NCBI GenBank assembly: GCA_036897525.1
Contig: JAYMTJ010000013.1
Location: 1-64,000, forward strand
Direction: 5' to 3'
DNA: 64,000 nt
Source of the DNA: Pelargonium x hortorum
Taxonomy: Eukaryota; Streptophyta; Magnoliopsida; Geraniales; Geraniaceae
Shown: piece after piece, positions 37,409 through 50,589 of the stretch
Layout of the letters: each line of letters starts with the position of its first letter
How positions within the stretch are numbered: position 1 is the stretch's first letter
Translations under genes and position numbers: made by a program
Notes under the pieces: generated by a model
Told to the model about the DNA's origin: nothing
Database searches by the model: none
What the model saw: the letters and a program-made list of their open reading frames with translations, nothing else

Positions 37409-40400
37409 GTAATTCTCCTTAAAACTTTCCGGAGCTTAATCTAAAAGCAAGTTCTTTAATAAGAAATAGCTATGCTTTTCTAGTCTGTAAGTTAGCTTTA
37501 TTAATTCCCTAGATATAGATATTAGTGTAAGGAATTCCTGAACAAGTCAATCAAAGTTTTTTTTTTCATTTTAAGGAAGCTTCCTTCTTATAAGATTTGA
37601 TTTCTCGTTTTATATCTGTTTTATTGGGGATCTAAGAACCCTGCTTATAAAAACTCTGTCCAACTACAGTCGTTGAGAACTATATAACTAGGAAAGCGAA
37701 GCACCCTGTGTTGAAATTAGACCCCTTTCTATGTTCGATTTTAAAAGAATCCTGTATTAAGAAACGCTTGAATACTTAAAAGTTCTAGTTTCTCGACTAG
37801 ATAATAAAAGGCTGTTTGTTATAGGTCTCTTAATTTTACTTTTCGGAAGAGAACTTCTATAATCAGGATAAAATATAGCTTGCCAGCTCTAACAACTGTA
37901 AAGATCAACAACACTCGATGGAAAGAGTCAAATACATGATCCTTTCTTGGGTATTACCTTTTACTAAATTCCTATATACTAAGGGTTTACATTTCTTGTA
38001 TACAAGGTAAAGCTTTGGGTATTTTGTAGTTTCAAATCAAATACAAAGAGACTTCTATTTTTTAGTACATTTAAGAGACATTAGATACGCTTTTTTTCTT
38101 TAGAAATTTCACTATACCTTATTTACTGAATCTTCTTAATTCAAAGGATATACAAAACTTACCCTTATAAAGGGGACAGCACTCCCTGTGCTTAAAGCTT
38201 TCTATATTAGAATTAGATTTCCTAAAAAGAAAAAACTTAAACTACTAAGAATTGCACTACGAGTTCATAACCTGGGAATTGGTTTAGCAAGAAACTTGAA
38301 GAACCTAGTAGAGTTTTAGCAGTAATGAATCTTTAGAATGGAAGGCCTAGTTTGGTTTCTTTTTTTCATGGAATTTTAGTAGATGCTAAGCAAATAACGC
38401 ATGCTATGTATGTTACAGGTTTGATACTGCTTTAGTTAATATATTGTTGAATTTGGATACCAGATAAGAGAAAAATTTCTGATGTTCGACTCTGGATTAG
38501 AAGGGTTTGCCGGAAATAAAATAAATTTAACCAAAAAAAAGCTCTGGTACAAAGTTTCCTTAAGTGATAAGAGATTTGAATCAATGAGTTCTCTTAGGTT
38601 ACAACATCAATTGAACAAACTGGAAATGAATAGACGACTTTATATTCTATTCTTCGTAAGGAAAAGGACTAAACCATCAAAATATTCTACCTAAGCCCTT
38701 CTTTTTTGTTCAGTAGATTAGGATGAACCTATGATATCTAAGCAAGGTACACATTCTTAAGGACCCTTAGAAAAGTGAAATCCTGTCTCACTCCCACAGA
38801 ACCCTCCACCAGCATTTAGGTTTTACTAAGACTTACTAGTATCCTGACTTGCTTCTAAGTATAATATAATGGGAACTTTCTTACTCAATTAGAAAACGAA
38901 ATCTCGAATAATTACTTAACTTAAATAGTCCTTTTCTTTTCATTGACGCGTTATTCTGTACTACATCTACAATGTAATGTAATAACAGTCAAAACTCCTT
39001 GAAAATATCTATTTCATTTTAATACGCACCACACATTTAGGAATCCCTTTGTTTAATAAAAACTTCTCTTTTAGCTAAAAGCATATTATGTGCTTGAGGA
39101 GACTAAAGGCTTCCAAATGCTAAACAAGTTTTCGTTACTGCATGTTCTAGCTATCCTTCTAAATTCCTTATATTCAAAGTCAGTGCCTTTTCCCTTTTTT
39201 TACAAGGTGTAAGTTTTTTAATGTGTTGTGTTGCATAAGCCTAAAGGGGGCAGCAGCCGTTATTTATCCATGAATTTCTTTTGTTATAGCAAAACCATAT
39301 AATCCTAATGTACGAAAAGCAAGAACGAAGCAAAAAAAAACTCAGTTCAGGAATTCTCTATTCTTTCTATTTCTTCTTGACCTAAGCTTATTAGAGCTAA
39401 TGGAGGATAACGGATATGCTATAAAGGTGGATACTTTTCTCTTTCTGAACTTGTTTGTAATGCAAGGACTCTCGAGATAATCCTATAATATAAAGGATCC
39501 TTAGTTGTAGTTAAACCAGGTACTAATTCCCAATGCAAGAATTTGTTATAACCACTTTGGTCTAACTGATCTAGGAACACAGATGATACATAGGAATCTT
39601 CGAGTCAGTAACTTAACAATCCACCTGTAATTCTCTATTATCTTTAGGGGTGTACATAAAGTTACAATTCCTGATAAAGTGAGACTTAAACTCCTAAATT
39701 CATGAAATTATCTTCTCTTTTGGGTTCTAATTCTTGGTATTTCAAGGACTGTAGATAACGGAATACAGATTCTTTGAGAGTATATTCCGAAGTCTTTCTA
39801 TAAGATTAGGATGTAACTCTATAAATAGTAACCAGTTGGAAGACAGTCCCCGGCTCTTGAAAAAAAAATCTTATATACTAGAATCTAAAAAAGGACTTGC
39901 TAGCCAAGGAGTATTCCGGAATTCCTATTTTTTAGGCATTTTTTTGAAAAAGACTCGGAATAGAGAACTGATATAGGCAATTTGTAATAATTTTAACCCT
40001 TGAAGTCTTAACAGAATCCTTTATTTTATAATAATAACTCTTGCTTTTACTGGGTATGTACTCCTCTTTAAGTTAAGAAATTAATAACCTCCTAGCTTTT
40101 TCCTTGCAAGCTTACCGAACTAGGTGCTTTGAGAATTTCTTTTAGGGGCTCTCCAAACAAGGAGGGGCTGCTTAGGAGTTCCAAAAACTGGGGTTCTAAT
40201 AAAAAAAGTGATAATATAGTTAGCTCTCTTTGGATTAAATATAGGACAAGTTTCCTGGAGGAGAAGTCGGAGGTTTTAATTCTTTCCGCAGAATAAGTGT
40301 CAAATACTACTATCAGCTAAGTATAAATGCTACGTATCAAAGATACGCCTATAGATAAATCATGGGGTCGAGGAACCCTACATCTCAAATACAAGCAATG

Positions 40401-40652
40401 CTTGAAAATATAAAGTAAGATTCGACCTTAAGGGTTTTCATAGAGTTATGTACATAAAGCAAGCCTCTAATTATATAAATACTGTATCCCGTAGATATAT
40501 CATAATGTGAAAGTACGACAGCTTCCTAAGAATAAGGTTAAAGGTAATAGTTTACCAGCGTTGTAACAAGCCTAAATTCAATAAACCAGAAATACCCGTG
40601 CATATCAGAGGTACAAATACATGGTAACATTTAGGGCCTTAGAACAATAGGA

Positions 40653-40726
40653 TAGGCTTAGTAGGGTTCGAACCTACGACATAACCGTTATGAGCGGTAC
40701 GTTTTAACCAATTAAACTATAAGCCC
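40653..40726 (-). tRNA. trnI-CAU: tRNA-Ile (CAU), mitochondrial bacterial type
   Basis: Reading the minus strand gives a complete 74-nt cloverleaf. The acceptor pairs GGGCTTA with TAAGCCT, with a G1-U72 wobble and discriminator A. The D arm carries GTTT and AAAC around a loop with GGTT. The anticodon stem ACCG/CGGT encloses the loop CTCATAA, so the anticodon is CAU. The T arm is a perfect GTAGG/CCTAC around TTCGAAC. CCA is not encoded. In plant mitochondria this CAU tRNA is the isoleucine tRNA whose C34 is changed to lysidine so that it reads AUA. The sequence matches what I remember of plant mitochondrial trnI(CAU) almost base for base and is unlike the plastid gene, which begins GCATCCATGG. 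No open gene flanks it and no promoter was recognised. It is the only gene in the window that looks intact. Confidence that it is a real tRNA gene is high; aminoacylation by Ile rather than Met follows from family knowledge. Confidence 0.93.
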
Positions 40727-43105
40727 CTTTTTGTGGTTTCTTTCTTATAAATACGAGGGTAAAGGCATTATTCTTATTTTTATTATATATATGCAGCTAC
40801 TTACTAAGTCCATTCCCTTGGGATAAGTCTTAGAGTAGAACACTTCGGGTAGGGAAAAGGTTAGTTACACTCACAGGATTTGCTTAGATTGATTCTATAA
40901 CCCCCTCTCTGCACCTTGTAGGGTAGGGGAGCTGTTCTCTTAGTAATTATTTTAGTCAAATCAGTACATGAGAAGTTTAGTAATATGTAGCCCTGAAATT
41001 TCATTCATAAAAAGCTTATTTACTTGAGAGGGTCAGACAAACCTAGAAGAAGAAATCTCTTTTATTTAATTAAAAAACAAGGAGAGCTCATTAGTACTAT
41101 ACGTTATATTATTTGAAGTTACTTTCATTTCAGGAAAAAATAGAAGGAAATATAGGAGGTGGCCAAAGTGAAATATAGATTTGATCCGTTCGGATATCCC
41201 TTACTGGGTACTTGGAAATCCATAGGGGTACTTACAAATAAATGCTTTTGGGTAATAAAACATAAAAGAAAAGGAAATCCTATAAAAAGTGTACTAAGCA
41301 AAATGACCCTTACTTAATATTACAGAAATTCGAGCTTTACTTTAAGAAAATTTTAATGGAATAATACGGAGTACCCCTTAAGCTCATTACATTAGCCTAG
41401 AAAAGTAAAATCAGGGTTTCGGCAGTAGAAAAGGGGTTTCCACACGCACACAGTTGCTAAATAACTGCCTGTTCTTAAAGATTGTCGCAAAGTTTTTTTC
41501 TTTTTGTGGGAACCCTTAATTTCAAAGATTAGCTCTCTTTTGAAATTAAATTATAAAAAAAAGTCACTCCTTACTTAGGAAAAGAGTTAATAAAACTTCC
41601 TTTAAAGTCAAACTTAGTAGAACTCAAGGCGTAGAATTGTTTTAATTAATACTCCTTATTTTTGTAACGGCAATAATACACGGAAATAGAGGTTTACTTG
41701 CTAGATAGAATGGAATAGTAGAGTACTCCTACTAGAGTTAGTCTCAATTGCTACTTCATAGACCCGGGAGTACCTTGAATGAAATAATTCAATTTTACCC
41801 GCCTTATATTATAGCCCTTGTTATACGTATACCGCCAACAATGCAGATATACTCAGAAGTATAGTGGAATTTTCACTCATGGATCGGTAGGCGCTCACTT
41901 TCATTTGCTTAACCCAAGACCCAGTCTCATATGGACCCCTCCTGTAAAATCCAGGAAATCAATAAATTAGAAAGATTCTATCCTACTTTCTTAAAAGCGC
42001 TTTAGAATCCCTCTGCAGCCTTATACTTATTTATCTTCTCAATCATCAATTTCTTTTTTACTCATGAATCAAATTCATTCATTCAGTCTGTGTCCTTAAC
42101 CAAATATATACTAAGTTCCTTTAGAGCAAGAGGCGGACCAAAAATATACCCAGGGCTTGACTTTCTGATATTCTTTTGATTGAAATAGATGAAATAGAAA
42201 GGGTTTCCTAAAGTGGTGTTTTGTAGAGCTATATCCTGTTTTCACACTTCCTTCCTAAGTCCTTAGGGTAGATATAGGGAAAACCTGAAGTTTCTTTCTA
42301 TTTCTAAGATTTCCTTTTTTATTTATTGTACCAACGGAATCCCTGCAAACTTTGGTATTAACCAAGCTAAGGTTTATAACGGATTACTATAAAACCTTTA
42401 TTTATTCTCTATAGTAACTAGGATTCACTTAGAGAAAAATCTATTGGCAGAGCAATTCCTAGACCAGAACCAGAGTTTTCATACGCCTATACTTACTAAG
42501 TTAATAAGAAAATTTGACGTAGCATTATTTTGTCAACTGCTTGGGAGGATTTTATGCAATAATTAGTATCTTAATTTCAGTTTTTAGCGAGGTTTTACTC
42601 AATTGGCTACACCGGAAACTTGGGATGTTTCGGACAGGGGCCCTATCTGGACAGCTTTTTCTTTATAATAGATTTACATCTTGGGTAAGTATAATTCTGT
42701 ACTCATACTCGCTTTTTTTAACTTTTAATCAGTTTAAAAACCAGGAATTGCTAGACTCTCTTACTTTATACAAAACAAAACAAAACGACCTCCGAAAAGC
42801 AGGAATTTTTCTTACTTTGCTTACAGCAGGGACTCCAGTAGGAAGATCCTGATTTGCGAAAGTTCTCCTTTTCTGCTTGCTTCTGAGTGTCCCAATACTA
42901 TATATAAAAAGACCCTTTTAATTACAAAAAAAAACGCACTTAAGGAAACCGCAGTAATTTAAAGTTTTACACAAAAGGGGAATTACAGTTCAATAAAAAG
43001 AATCCTTAAGTTTGAGGGATGCCTTTTGCTTAGCATTCGACCTATTTTCATTTTACATTGGAGAGAGTTTTTGTATTAGATTCTTATTAATTGCTCTTTT
43101 CTGAG

Positions 43106-43158
43106 TAAGGCGCGAAGCCCTCTTGTTCTTTGTGGCTATTAGAGTAGAGAGGAGTAAG
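43106..43158 (+). repeat. hairpin repeat family A, full-length copy
   Basis: The head AAGGCGCGAAGCCCTCTTG at 43107-43125 is identical to the heads at 23160 and 49431. It continues with TTCTTTGTGGCTATTAGAG and a GAGAGGAG right arm. The middle TTCTTTGTGGC closely matches the inverted copy at 62884. The tail has diverged from CTTATCGTT. CCTC/GAGG stem pairing is retained. Confidence 0.72.
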
Positions 43159-43884
43159 ACCTCGTAGTATAGAGGATAGTTGGCATACCTGACTGTAGCA
43201 AGGGAGGGAAAAAAGGCATTATAGTATTGTGCATATATCCTTATAGGAACACAAACTTCTTCTTAAGATTAAGAAGAGGGTGACTCCCAGCTTTAGTTTT
43301 AGTTTCTAGAACCCTCTTAGCTTCTCTTCAGTTCAGGTCTGGTTAGACCTTTGAACTAAAAAAATGGGAAAGTACCTTCCTTACTCAACTCCGAGAATAC
43401 TAAAAACCTCATTAAAAAAACACATAAATAATATATAAAGAAACCCTTTTAGTAAACTAAGCACAACCTGTCTCTAAACACCTAAGCTCTTAGGATTTCA
43501 ATTCTCTAGAAAAAAAAGACTAATTATCTTTCTTATCCAGAATCAAGAAACGTTGAACTGACTGACTCTCATAAATCTACTACAAACAATTAAAGGAATC
43601 CTCTAAAACTAAGGACATTGTCAAACTTATGAAACTTCCCCAGACGTTAAAGCGGACTGGAAAAGCCCGGATAGAGCAAGCTTACTTTTGAGCTAGTTAG
43701 GAGCTAAATACGAGACTAACTATTTTAGAAATAAGACCCACGAGATAGATATGCTCTTCTTGTTGTTGACTGTGTACCTATAGGATTGGACTGTTGTATT
43801 AGAGAGTTATACTTAGATTAGTAAGTAGTAAGTGGTATTTACTTTTACTAGTTAGGTATCTTCCTCTAGCTCTAGTTTTATGTA

Positions 43885-43914
43885 GTTTATCGTTCAAAGA
43901 GGATAATGCCCAAG
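43885..43914 (+). repeat. hairpin repeat family A, tail-only copy
   Basis: GTTTATCGTTCAAAGAGGAT followed by AATGCC is the tail of family A (CTTATCGTT, AAGAGGAT). The left half is not seen. It lies about 780 bp from the full copy at 43106. Confidence 0.5.
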
Positions 43915-44459
43915 AATGCTAAATTGTTGTTAAAGCTATCCCTTCCTTCTCTTAACTAGAAAACACGGGACTTCTCCATAAAGCACAGCTGACATCTCTT
44001 AATTGGAGCTGCCAGCCTGCGTACTCTTAGCATACATATTCTAACCTATTGTATTCTAGTTCCAGAGAATTCCTCATGCCCTATTTGCTTTTCGATAAAG
44101 AGCACAAGAACCTTATAAGTATAACGAGTAGGTCCATCTACCTGACTGAAGGGAAGGAAATGCAGTAGTATTAAGAGTATAGCCTTACATAATGACAATC
44201 AAGAGCCTAACTAAAACAAGAATTACTTTAGCTTCAAATCTCTAGAATTTACTATCTAGAAACTATAAAACCAGAAAGATGTTTAGTTAGAATCCTTTCC
44301 ATTACACAACGGAAGATAGGAAATGTTGAATTGTTACCTCTATAAGAGTAAGCTCTCCTGGCGATACCCTCCAGTAGCATTGGAATCTACTCTCACTAAA
44401 ACAAACTAGAATCTGTTATCCTTTATTTGCTTTACAAAACACTGAAAAAAACGAAATTG

Positions 44460-44745
44460 ACAAGTTATGAAATATAAGACATTGTATGGATTGGTTTACT
44501 GAGTCCAAGAAAGTGGTCGGGTTCGATCGAGCTGGCACTGTGTCACAAGATTGCTTTCATTCTCCCACCGGTTCCTAGAGTCCATGGAATTAGACTCAGT
44601 AAGCTAAAGCATACCTTCTTAGATTAACAGCTTGCCCACCAAGCTACAGTCCCTACAATTGAGCCGGCTCAAGCTACAGAATACGCCTACTTGCCTAGCT
44701 AGTTACACTAGCAAACGACTTCCCTCAAGCTAAGAATTCCGTATA
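44460..44745. other. GC-richer islet
   Basis: About 280 bases of mixed composition (for example GGTCGGGTTCGATCGAGCTG and CCCACCGGTTCC) stand out from the AT-rich flanks. The plus strand has short open frames in two phases across 44475-44640 but no recognisable product, and GGGTTCGATC does not form a tRNA. Origin unknown. Confidence 0.4.
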
Positions 44746-45582
44746 TTTCCTAAACTATCTTCTCTAAATCCTAGAAAGATCAACTCAAAAGGAATATATA
44801 CTCTCGACCAATAGGTATCTAGCTGCAACTTATTCCTCTCATTCTTATAATAGAAGGTATAGATAGTCTTAATAGTTCTATTAGTGTTGGTATCTATCTC
44901 TTTTGTTTGTAGTCAGTATAGAGCGTTATAGATAAATAGGTAAGTAAAAAAAAGTGCCTAGTATTAGTATAGATTTTAGTGTCTTCATGAAGTTTTATCA
45001 AGCTAAAACCCGAAAGTCATTTATAAAGGCAAGGTATACCTAAGAAAGGGAAATTCTTTGTGTGCCATGAAAGGAGTTTATCTTCTCAGAGTTACTTTGA
45101 GCGGTATACATTTGTATTTCCCTAAATCTAGCGAGTACTTCCAAAGGCGGTTAAATTCGTTTTTTCTTGAGTGGAGGCATTCCTTTGAAAAGCATATCCT
45201 TAAATTCTTGTGCCCTTAGTAGGATAAAGTGGTATAACTTTATTATACGAACGAGTTTTTAAGACTTACCCCTTTTTCTGGACTTGTTCCTGCTCCGACA
45301 GCTTAAAGAAAAAAAGCAAGGAAGAGGCTCTTTATTAATTATTTATAACACAACACAGGATACCCTCTAATTATAAACTAGAAACCTTTGTCTTTATATT
45401 CTTTTCTTCGTCTTTAAAAAAACAGAGGAGCTAGCAGTACATTTAACAAACCCCTACACTATTTAAAGGTAGAAGTCGAATATTCACTAGAAGCAGACAC
45501 TTTAGACAAACAACTAACTCTAGGAAATTCCCGTAATCACTTTTCTTTTTTCCCAAATGTCTTTAACCAAAGTACATTAGCA

Positions 45583-45612
45583 CAGTAAGACATAGGTTCT
45601 AATCCCATATAA
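45583..45612 (+). repeat. T-arm-like repeat, copy 2 (plus)
   Basis: Partner of 7531-7560 in the opposite orientation. The only differences seen are one base substitution (CATAGG against CAAAGG) and one inserted T near the right end. The homology stops at both sides within a few bases, as expected of a short mobile or recombined tRNA fragment. No acceptor stem or anticodon arm is present around it. Confidence 0.6.
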
Positions 45613-48600
45613 CATTTCTAAAAGGCTGATAAATCTCAAAATAGGACTCTTCATTTGAAATTGAATTTCCACTATCCTTTTTTTCACTTACTTGGTGATT
45701 AGAGACTCTTTATGAAAGGGATTCCAAACCGGCTTAACTCTTCCCTGAAACAGCGAAAACTCTTAGAAAAGAGAGAACACCAGTAGCTCTAGCATAACTA
45801 AGGTTAGACATTAACTAATACTGAGCCCAATCCCTTGTGTCAGATCGCCACAAAGCAAAAGCTTCTTTACGAGTGTTGATAGAAAGTAAGTTAAATAGAG
45901 TTTATTGTATATAGTACGAAATTTATATCATTCAAAAGTATCCTTAGCAATAATAGGCAATATAAGTAAGTCTTTTTCACTCCGTAAAGGGGTTGCTTTT
46001 CTATAATCTAAGACCTGGCTGACCTGAAAGAAACTTATATTCTCATGATACACTTGTTTTAAAGAGGAATACATACATTTAATAGAGGACTGCTTCTCTA
46101 TACTCGAATACCTCGTTGAGAGTAAGTCGAAATCCTATTGCGCTTATCCAGAGATCTAAATAACTACTACTTATTCAATTCAACAAGCGGTATCCCTCAA
46201 GTTATAACTGCTAAAGTTTTTTTCGGTAAGTGGACTAGAGGTTATATAATATAATGGAAGATTTCCTTAGGGGTTCTTCAAAAGACACTGTATTAAACTG
46301 TCAAAGGGAGACTCAGAATCTTTCTTACATTAGAAAGTTTTTCCTCTTTATACAGTTTTTTTAATCTTTCCAGACTAAACCCGGGTTCTAGTGGGTATAA
46401 CCTCAAGGATGGTTAAGGGATTTTGACGAGTTAATTAAATGGATTAATTAAAAGGACTAGGCATCAAGAAAACTGTACTTTTTATTCTGGAGTAATTTAG
46501 ACTAGGATCCATAAATTTATTTATAAGCTACTATTAGTGACAAGTCCCCTATTCGCTAGACTTTCAGGAATACCTTGACTTTGTTTGAAGACCCTTGCCT
46601 AAGCTTTCTTCAGGCATAAGTTAAAGAAATTCTTTTAGAAAAGCCGCTATGACAACAACTTATTTAAGATAAGTAAGAGAAGTGAATTTATTCTTTGATC
46701 AGAAATCGCTAGTAAAAAGACTACTGAATCGGGAAATCTTCTTCTTAACTCTTTAGTATTTAGGCTCTACTCTTTACATTAATTGGCAATACAAAGTGAT
46801 CCATACTTAACTTATTAGTTCAAGCAGTAGCTTTTGCTTTTTTTCTAAAGAGTGCCTTTTATTTTAGGCATGTCTAAACTAAAATAACTTTAAACTTCGT
46901 TTAAGCCCACTCAACAATTGTAACTACAAAACATATTGCCCGAGAATTGTATTTGAGTATCCTTATGGCTATCAAGTGATCAAGTGAAAACTGCTGATAT
47001 ATATTTCGAAAAGAAATTACCAGCTACTGCGCAGGGACCTTTCGATATCTTTACTTTACTGACAGAATGTAGCTATATCCAGGAATATATGCCCTTATTA
47101 TTTTGTATTATAGTCTTAAAGGATACAAAAAAGATTTTGTAAATACTCACCCTAGTCGGTAAATCAATATAGGGGTATATATCAAACACAAATAAAATTC
47201 GAGTTTTCATATCCTGCTAACATAACCGGGGGGTAAAGTAAAGGGGCAGCTTTGTTTTAGAGTGAATTCTCTACTTCAAATTAGCTAATTTTCTACAAGA
47301 AACTCTTAAAGTTAATCTAATCCTCGCTTCTTCAAAAGTACCGCACAAGCAACTTGTTTAAACAGCAGAGTAACTCTTCCTTTACGGTGAAAACTTTATC
47401 TAGCATTTTAAATCCTTGTATATCCCGGCTCCGTTTTATGTATAACTCATTTAGGGCTAATTATACCTTTCACTTCAGGTGTATTCTATAATATAACTAA
47501 CTACTTCTTTTGATAATACTATAAAGTGGATACGCCCTTAAAAAAGTTAGATATTCGTTTGAGCAACACCCCAAGAAGTTCGCGAAGTCATTAAAAGTTC
47601 TAGGTGGACTTAGAAGCATACCCTCTTTTTTTTGGAGTAAATGAAAGACTTACTTTTAGGAATAAGTTATAGCTCTAGTTTAACGGTTCAGTAAAAATAT
47701 ATAGCGAAATCCTAAGGGTTTAATGGACAAAAAAATGGAAAGCCTCTCTTTGACAACTTACGCGGGACGCTAAAATAAGGTGTTAACACTGCTCTGAATA
47801 ACTGCAGGAAAGAGGGTTTCTTTTTTATTACCTTATATCTCAGATATTTATGGTTAAGGGCGCAACACTGTGCTAGGCAAACTCAAGATTATACAAAAAC
47901 TTGTTAGCTATTACCCGAGATATTTTATACACTTTTTTTAGGCTCTTTTGACTTGTTAGGAGACTATGCCTTCATGTTCATGCGGCTAATACTTGATTCT
48001 TGCTCGTCGAGAGACTCGCCCTAAGGAACATTTATCGCATATAGTATAAATATAAAACAGCTACCCTAAACTTAGGAGTTTAGACGTTTCAAGATAGAGG
48101 GAGGTGCTTGAAGAAAGAAAAGAGAAAGCTATTGAGAATACGGAAATATTCCGATAATGTACATACAAGAGGGATAAGGATTGTAAAAACCTCACAAATA
48201 CCAATAAAAGAAAAGAAAGAGTGTGCTCCGAAACCCACCACTCTTTTCTTTGCTAACCCGATCGAGTAACCTGTCTATTTAGGTATCGGCTCTGAACTGC
48301 TATAACACTTTTTGCGACTTATTTCTATTTATAAAAGGATATCTCGGGTACTCCAAATTTGAGTGTACCTAACTCCTTTTAATTATTTTATAATGAAAGA
48401 ACCTGAAAACAAAGCTCCCTTACTTCATTTTGATTGCTCTAGTCCTGCAAAATTAGGATCCCTTCTTTAAGTCTCTATACATTTACATTATGGTGTTGAA
48501 GGAAAAGACTTTTATTATTCAAGAGTTTTTAGATGCTTTTCAGAAAATACATATTAAACCTAACATTCAGGTAATTAAGCTTATTCCTCTGGCTAAGTCT

Positions 48601-49429
48601 TTCCTGTACTTTTCAATATGTACTATATAGTTTTTGTTAAGAACTAACTCCTATTCAGGAAACCTAAACCTAATTGTAATTCTAAGCTTTTTTTTTAACT
48701 TTTACATTACAATCTACTGCATTCTAGTTTGCATTTTATTATATAAAACCTGTAGACATTTCTAAGTGCCTACAATATACGACTTCGGAATTAAGTAAGA
48801 GGATTCCGACTTATACTTCTATTATCTTGATAATTGTTAAAATAGCACACCCTTAAAGGAGGATAAAACTAGAATAAAATTTCAGGATGCTAGAGAGGTC
48901 GACCCCCTTTGTATAATGGATCAAAAAAAACAAGGATCAATTTATGCTAGCCAACATATATCCATGAGTTGCGGCTTTTGAGCTCTCTTTCATGACTTAT
49001 AAATTACCTCTCATTTCATGTACTATCCAAACTGTCTATTGTCAAGTCCTTAGAACCCTAAACCCAACTTCTCTGTCAATGCCTGCTCGAACCAATCAAT
49101 CCCGGTCAATTGACGGCCAAGATAGTCTTCTAATTTCTTTGTTGTTTTGAGAGTCTATTCCCTAGTAATATATTGGTGCGAATGGAACCTAGATCTTATT
49201 TTTCCAGAGACAGTTGGGACTTTATGGACTGTTTAGTAGTTTTTTTGTTTTGAAGGCAGAAGGCAGGATTTATCCAGGTTTTCTTTGCTTTGTTACGATG
49301 GGACTTGACTTGATAGACTGCAAATGAAGGACTTGATTCTAGAGTTCGATCCTGTAGCTGATGGTGCTAGTGAAAGAAGGAACAACTGAGTTAAGAGTCT
49401 CCTTTTCCTTTTGTATTCCTTCTCTTAGT

Positions 49430-49450
49430 TAAGGCGCGAAGCCCTCTTGT
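49430..49450 (+). repeat. hairpin repeat family A, head-only copy
   Basis: The 19-base head AAGGCGCGAAGCCCTCTTG at 49431-49449 is identical to the two other copies. It is followed by a poly-T run and unrelated DNA, so the copy is truncated after the head. Confidence 0.7.
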
Positions 49451-49561
49451 TTTTTTAAGGCTTCATTTTAGAATCAGAATCACTTAGATAAAGAGCATTA
49501 TTAGTCACTTAGTTTCTTTTCGTAGTAGATCGTAATAATTATCTCAACTTAATTAGTTATC

Positions 49562-49577
49562 CTCTTCTTCTTCTTCT
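49562..49577 (+). repeat. (TTC)n microsatellite
   Basis: Five TTC/CTT units in AT-rich non-coding sequence. Confidence 0.75.
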
Positions 49578-49887
49578 ATAAGTAGAAAAAAACTTTATAT
49601 CCGAACCCTATAATAACAACCAACCTACCTAGAAAAGTCAATCCAAGGTCAAGGGTAGATATGGGAAGTTGTATAGGAGATTTCGGTATAGCTCATGATG
49701 GGTGGTAATGCGATCCAAGGTATGCTCTATCTTCATTCATTAGGTTCATAGACTCACTGTAAGTATTATTATTACTTATTCCTAATAGCAAGTGTAAGAT
49801 AGTGAGTAAGCTTGTGATTAATGTATTCTGGTTTCTTAGCAGTCCTTGAAAGCCCTAGAAATGCCAATGAAACCCTGTTATCTACTA

Positions 49888-49920
49888 GTCCGCTCCGCTT
49901 AAGGGTACTCTCTAGTGAAG
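49888..49920 (+). repeat. short repeat, copy 1
   Basis: CCGCTTAAGGGTACTC followed by TCTAGTGAA is repeated at 54273-54297 with one substitution and a two-base deletion. GTCCGCT is itself nearly doubled here. No gene nearby. Confidence 0.55.
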
Positions 49921-50589
49921 TAACAAGAAATACACCTTATCTGTGCCAGCTATAACGGATACCCTGGAACACTCTACTAACTCAGCCTTTACTTTATATG
50001 TTCTGAACCTTTGCTTTATGAGGTCTTTATTTTGTCGTACTAACTCTTTCATAGCTATTGCTCTAGAGATTCTAAAGGCCGGTACAGATAACGGAATTGA
50101 AGGCAAAGAATCCTTATACAGAGAATCTTTGTTTGTTAGCAGTTTAAGATCACTTCTTTTATTTTATGGACCTCCAAATCCCTCCTTTACTAAGAATTTC
50201 CATGACTTATATAGACTCTCATTTTTTTTTTTCATGTACTATTTTGAAACACCTAAAGGAATACTCTCTAAACTAAAGAAAGAGTGCTTTCGACTGCACC
50301 GAAATTGACAGGTTCATAACAAACATTTGTTTACAGAGGGGATTAGTTATAGTACTATATAAAAGGTCTTACTTCTTTGGACTGAAACACAAAATCTTAA
50401 TCCCTTCAGAAACCTGGAAACCTAAAATAACTGACATACCCGACTTTATTGACTTAAATTCTTCAGACCTCCTTGAGACTGTCGTCCCGGTTTTATAGCT
50501 AGAATCTATACGAGTTAAAACTTAATAGGAGGGGAATTCCATCTCTTACTCAGTTAAGACAGACTTTAAGGAATCCTATATTTTTTTAT

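Larger units (their letters stand above)
32710..40652. other. gene-free AT-rich stretch upstream of trnI
   Basis: Nothing beyond microsatellites, one diverged repeat copy and short unrecognised frames (34608-34823 plus, 37196-37405 minus, 38482-38694 plus). A slightly GC-richer, G-over-C patch lies at about 36100-36540. Confidence 0.6.
40727..44459. other. gene-free AT-rich stretch after trnI
   Basis: Contains two family A copies. The 103-codon plus frame at 42541-42852 opens at TTG, is hydrophobic in places and matches no family I recognise, so I treat it as chance. Confidence 0.55.
44746..50589. other. gene-free AT-rich stretch
   Basis: Only short repeats. The longest frame of the window (49943-50308 plus, 121 codons) opens at GTG, overlaps an opposite frame and has no recognisable domain. 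Its first 40 codons cross the edge of a slightly GC-richer patch (49660-50110). Confidence 0.55.

Noticed and set aside
40653-40726. Plastid origin of the trnI(CAU) gene
   Set aside because: Acceptor and T-arm sequences fit the mitochondrial bacterial-type gene and not the plastid one.
42541-42852. 103-codon frame with hydrophobic stretches, considered as a membrane protein
   Set aside because: TTG start, no conserved motif, and hydrophobicity is expected from T-rich codons in AT-rich DNA.
44515-44545. GGGTTCGATCGAGC as a T arm
   Set aside because: Stem pairing fails and there is no upstream fold.
49943-50308. 121-codon plus-strand open frame, the longest of the window
   Set aside because: It opens at GTG, has no recognisable domain and overlaps an opposite frame. 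About one frame of this length is expected by chance at this composition.
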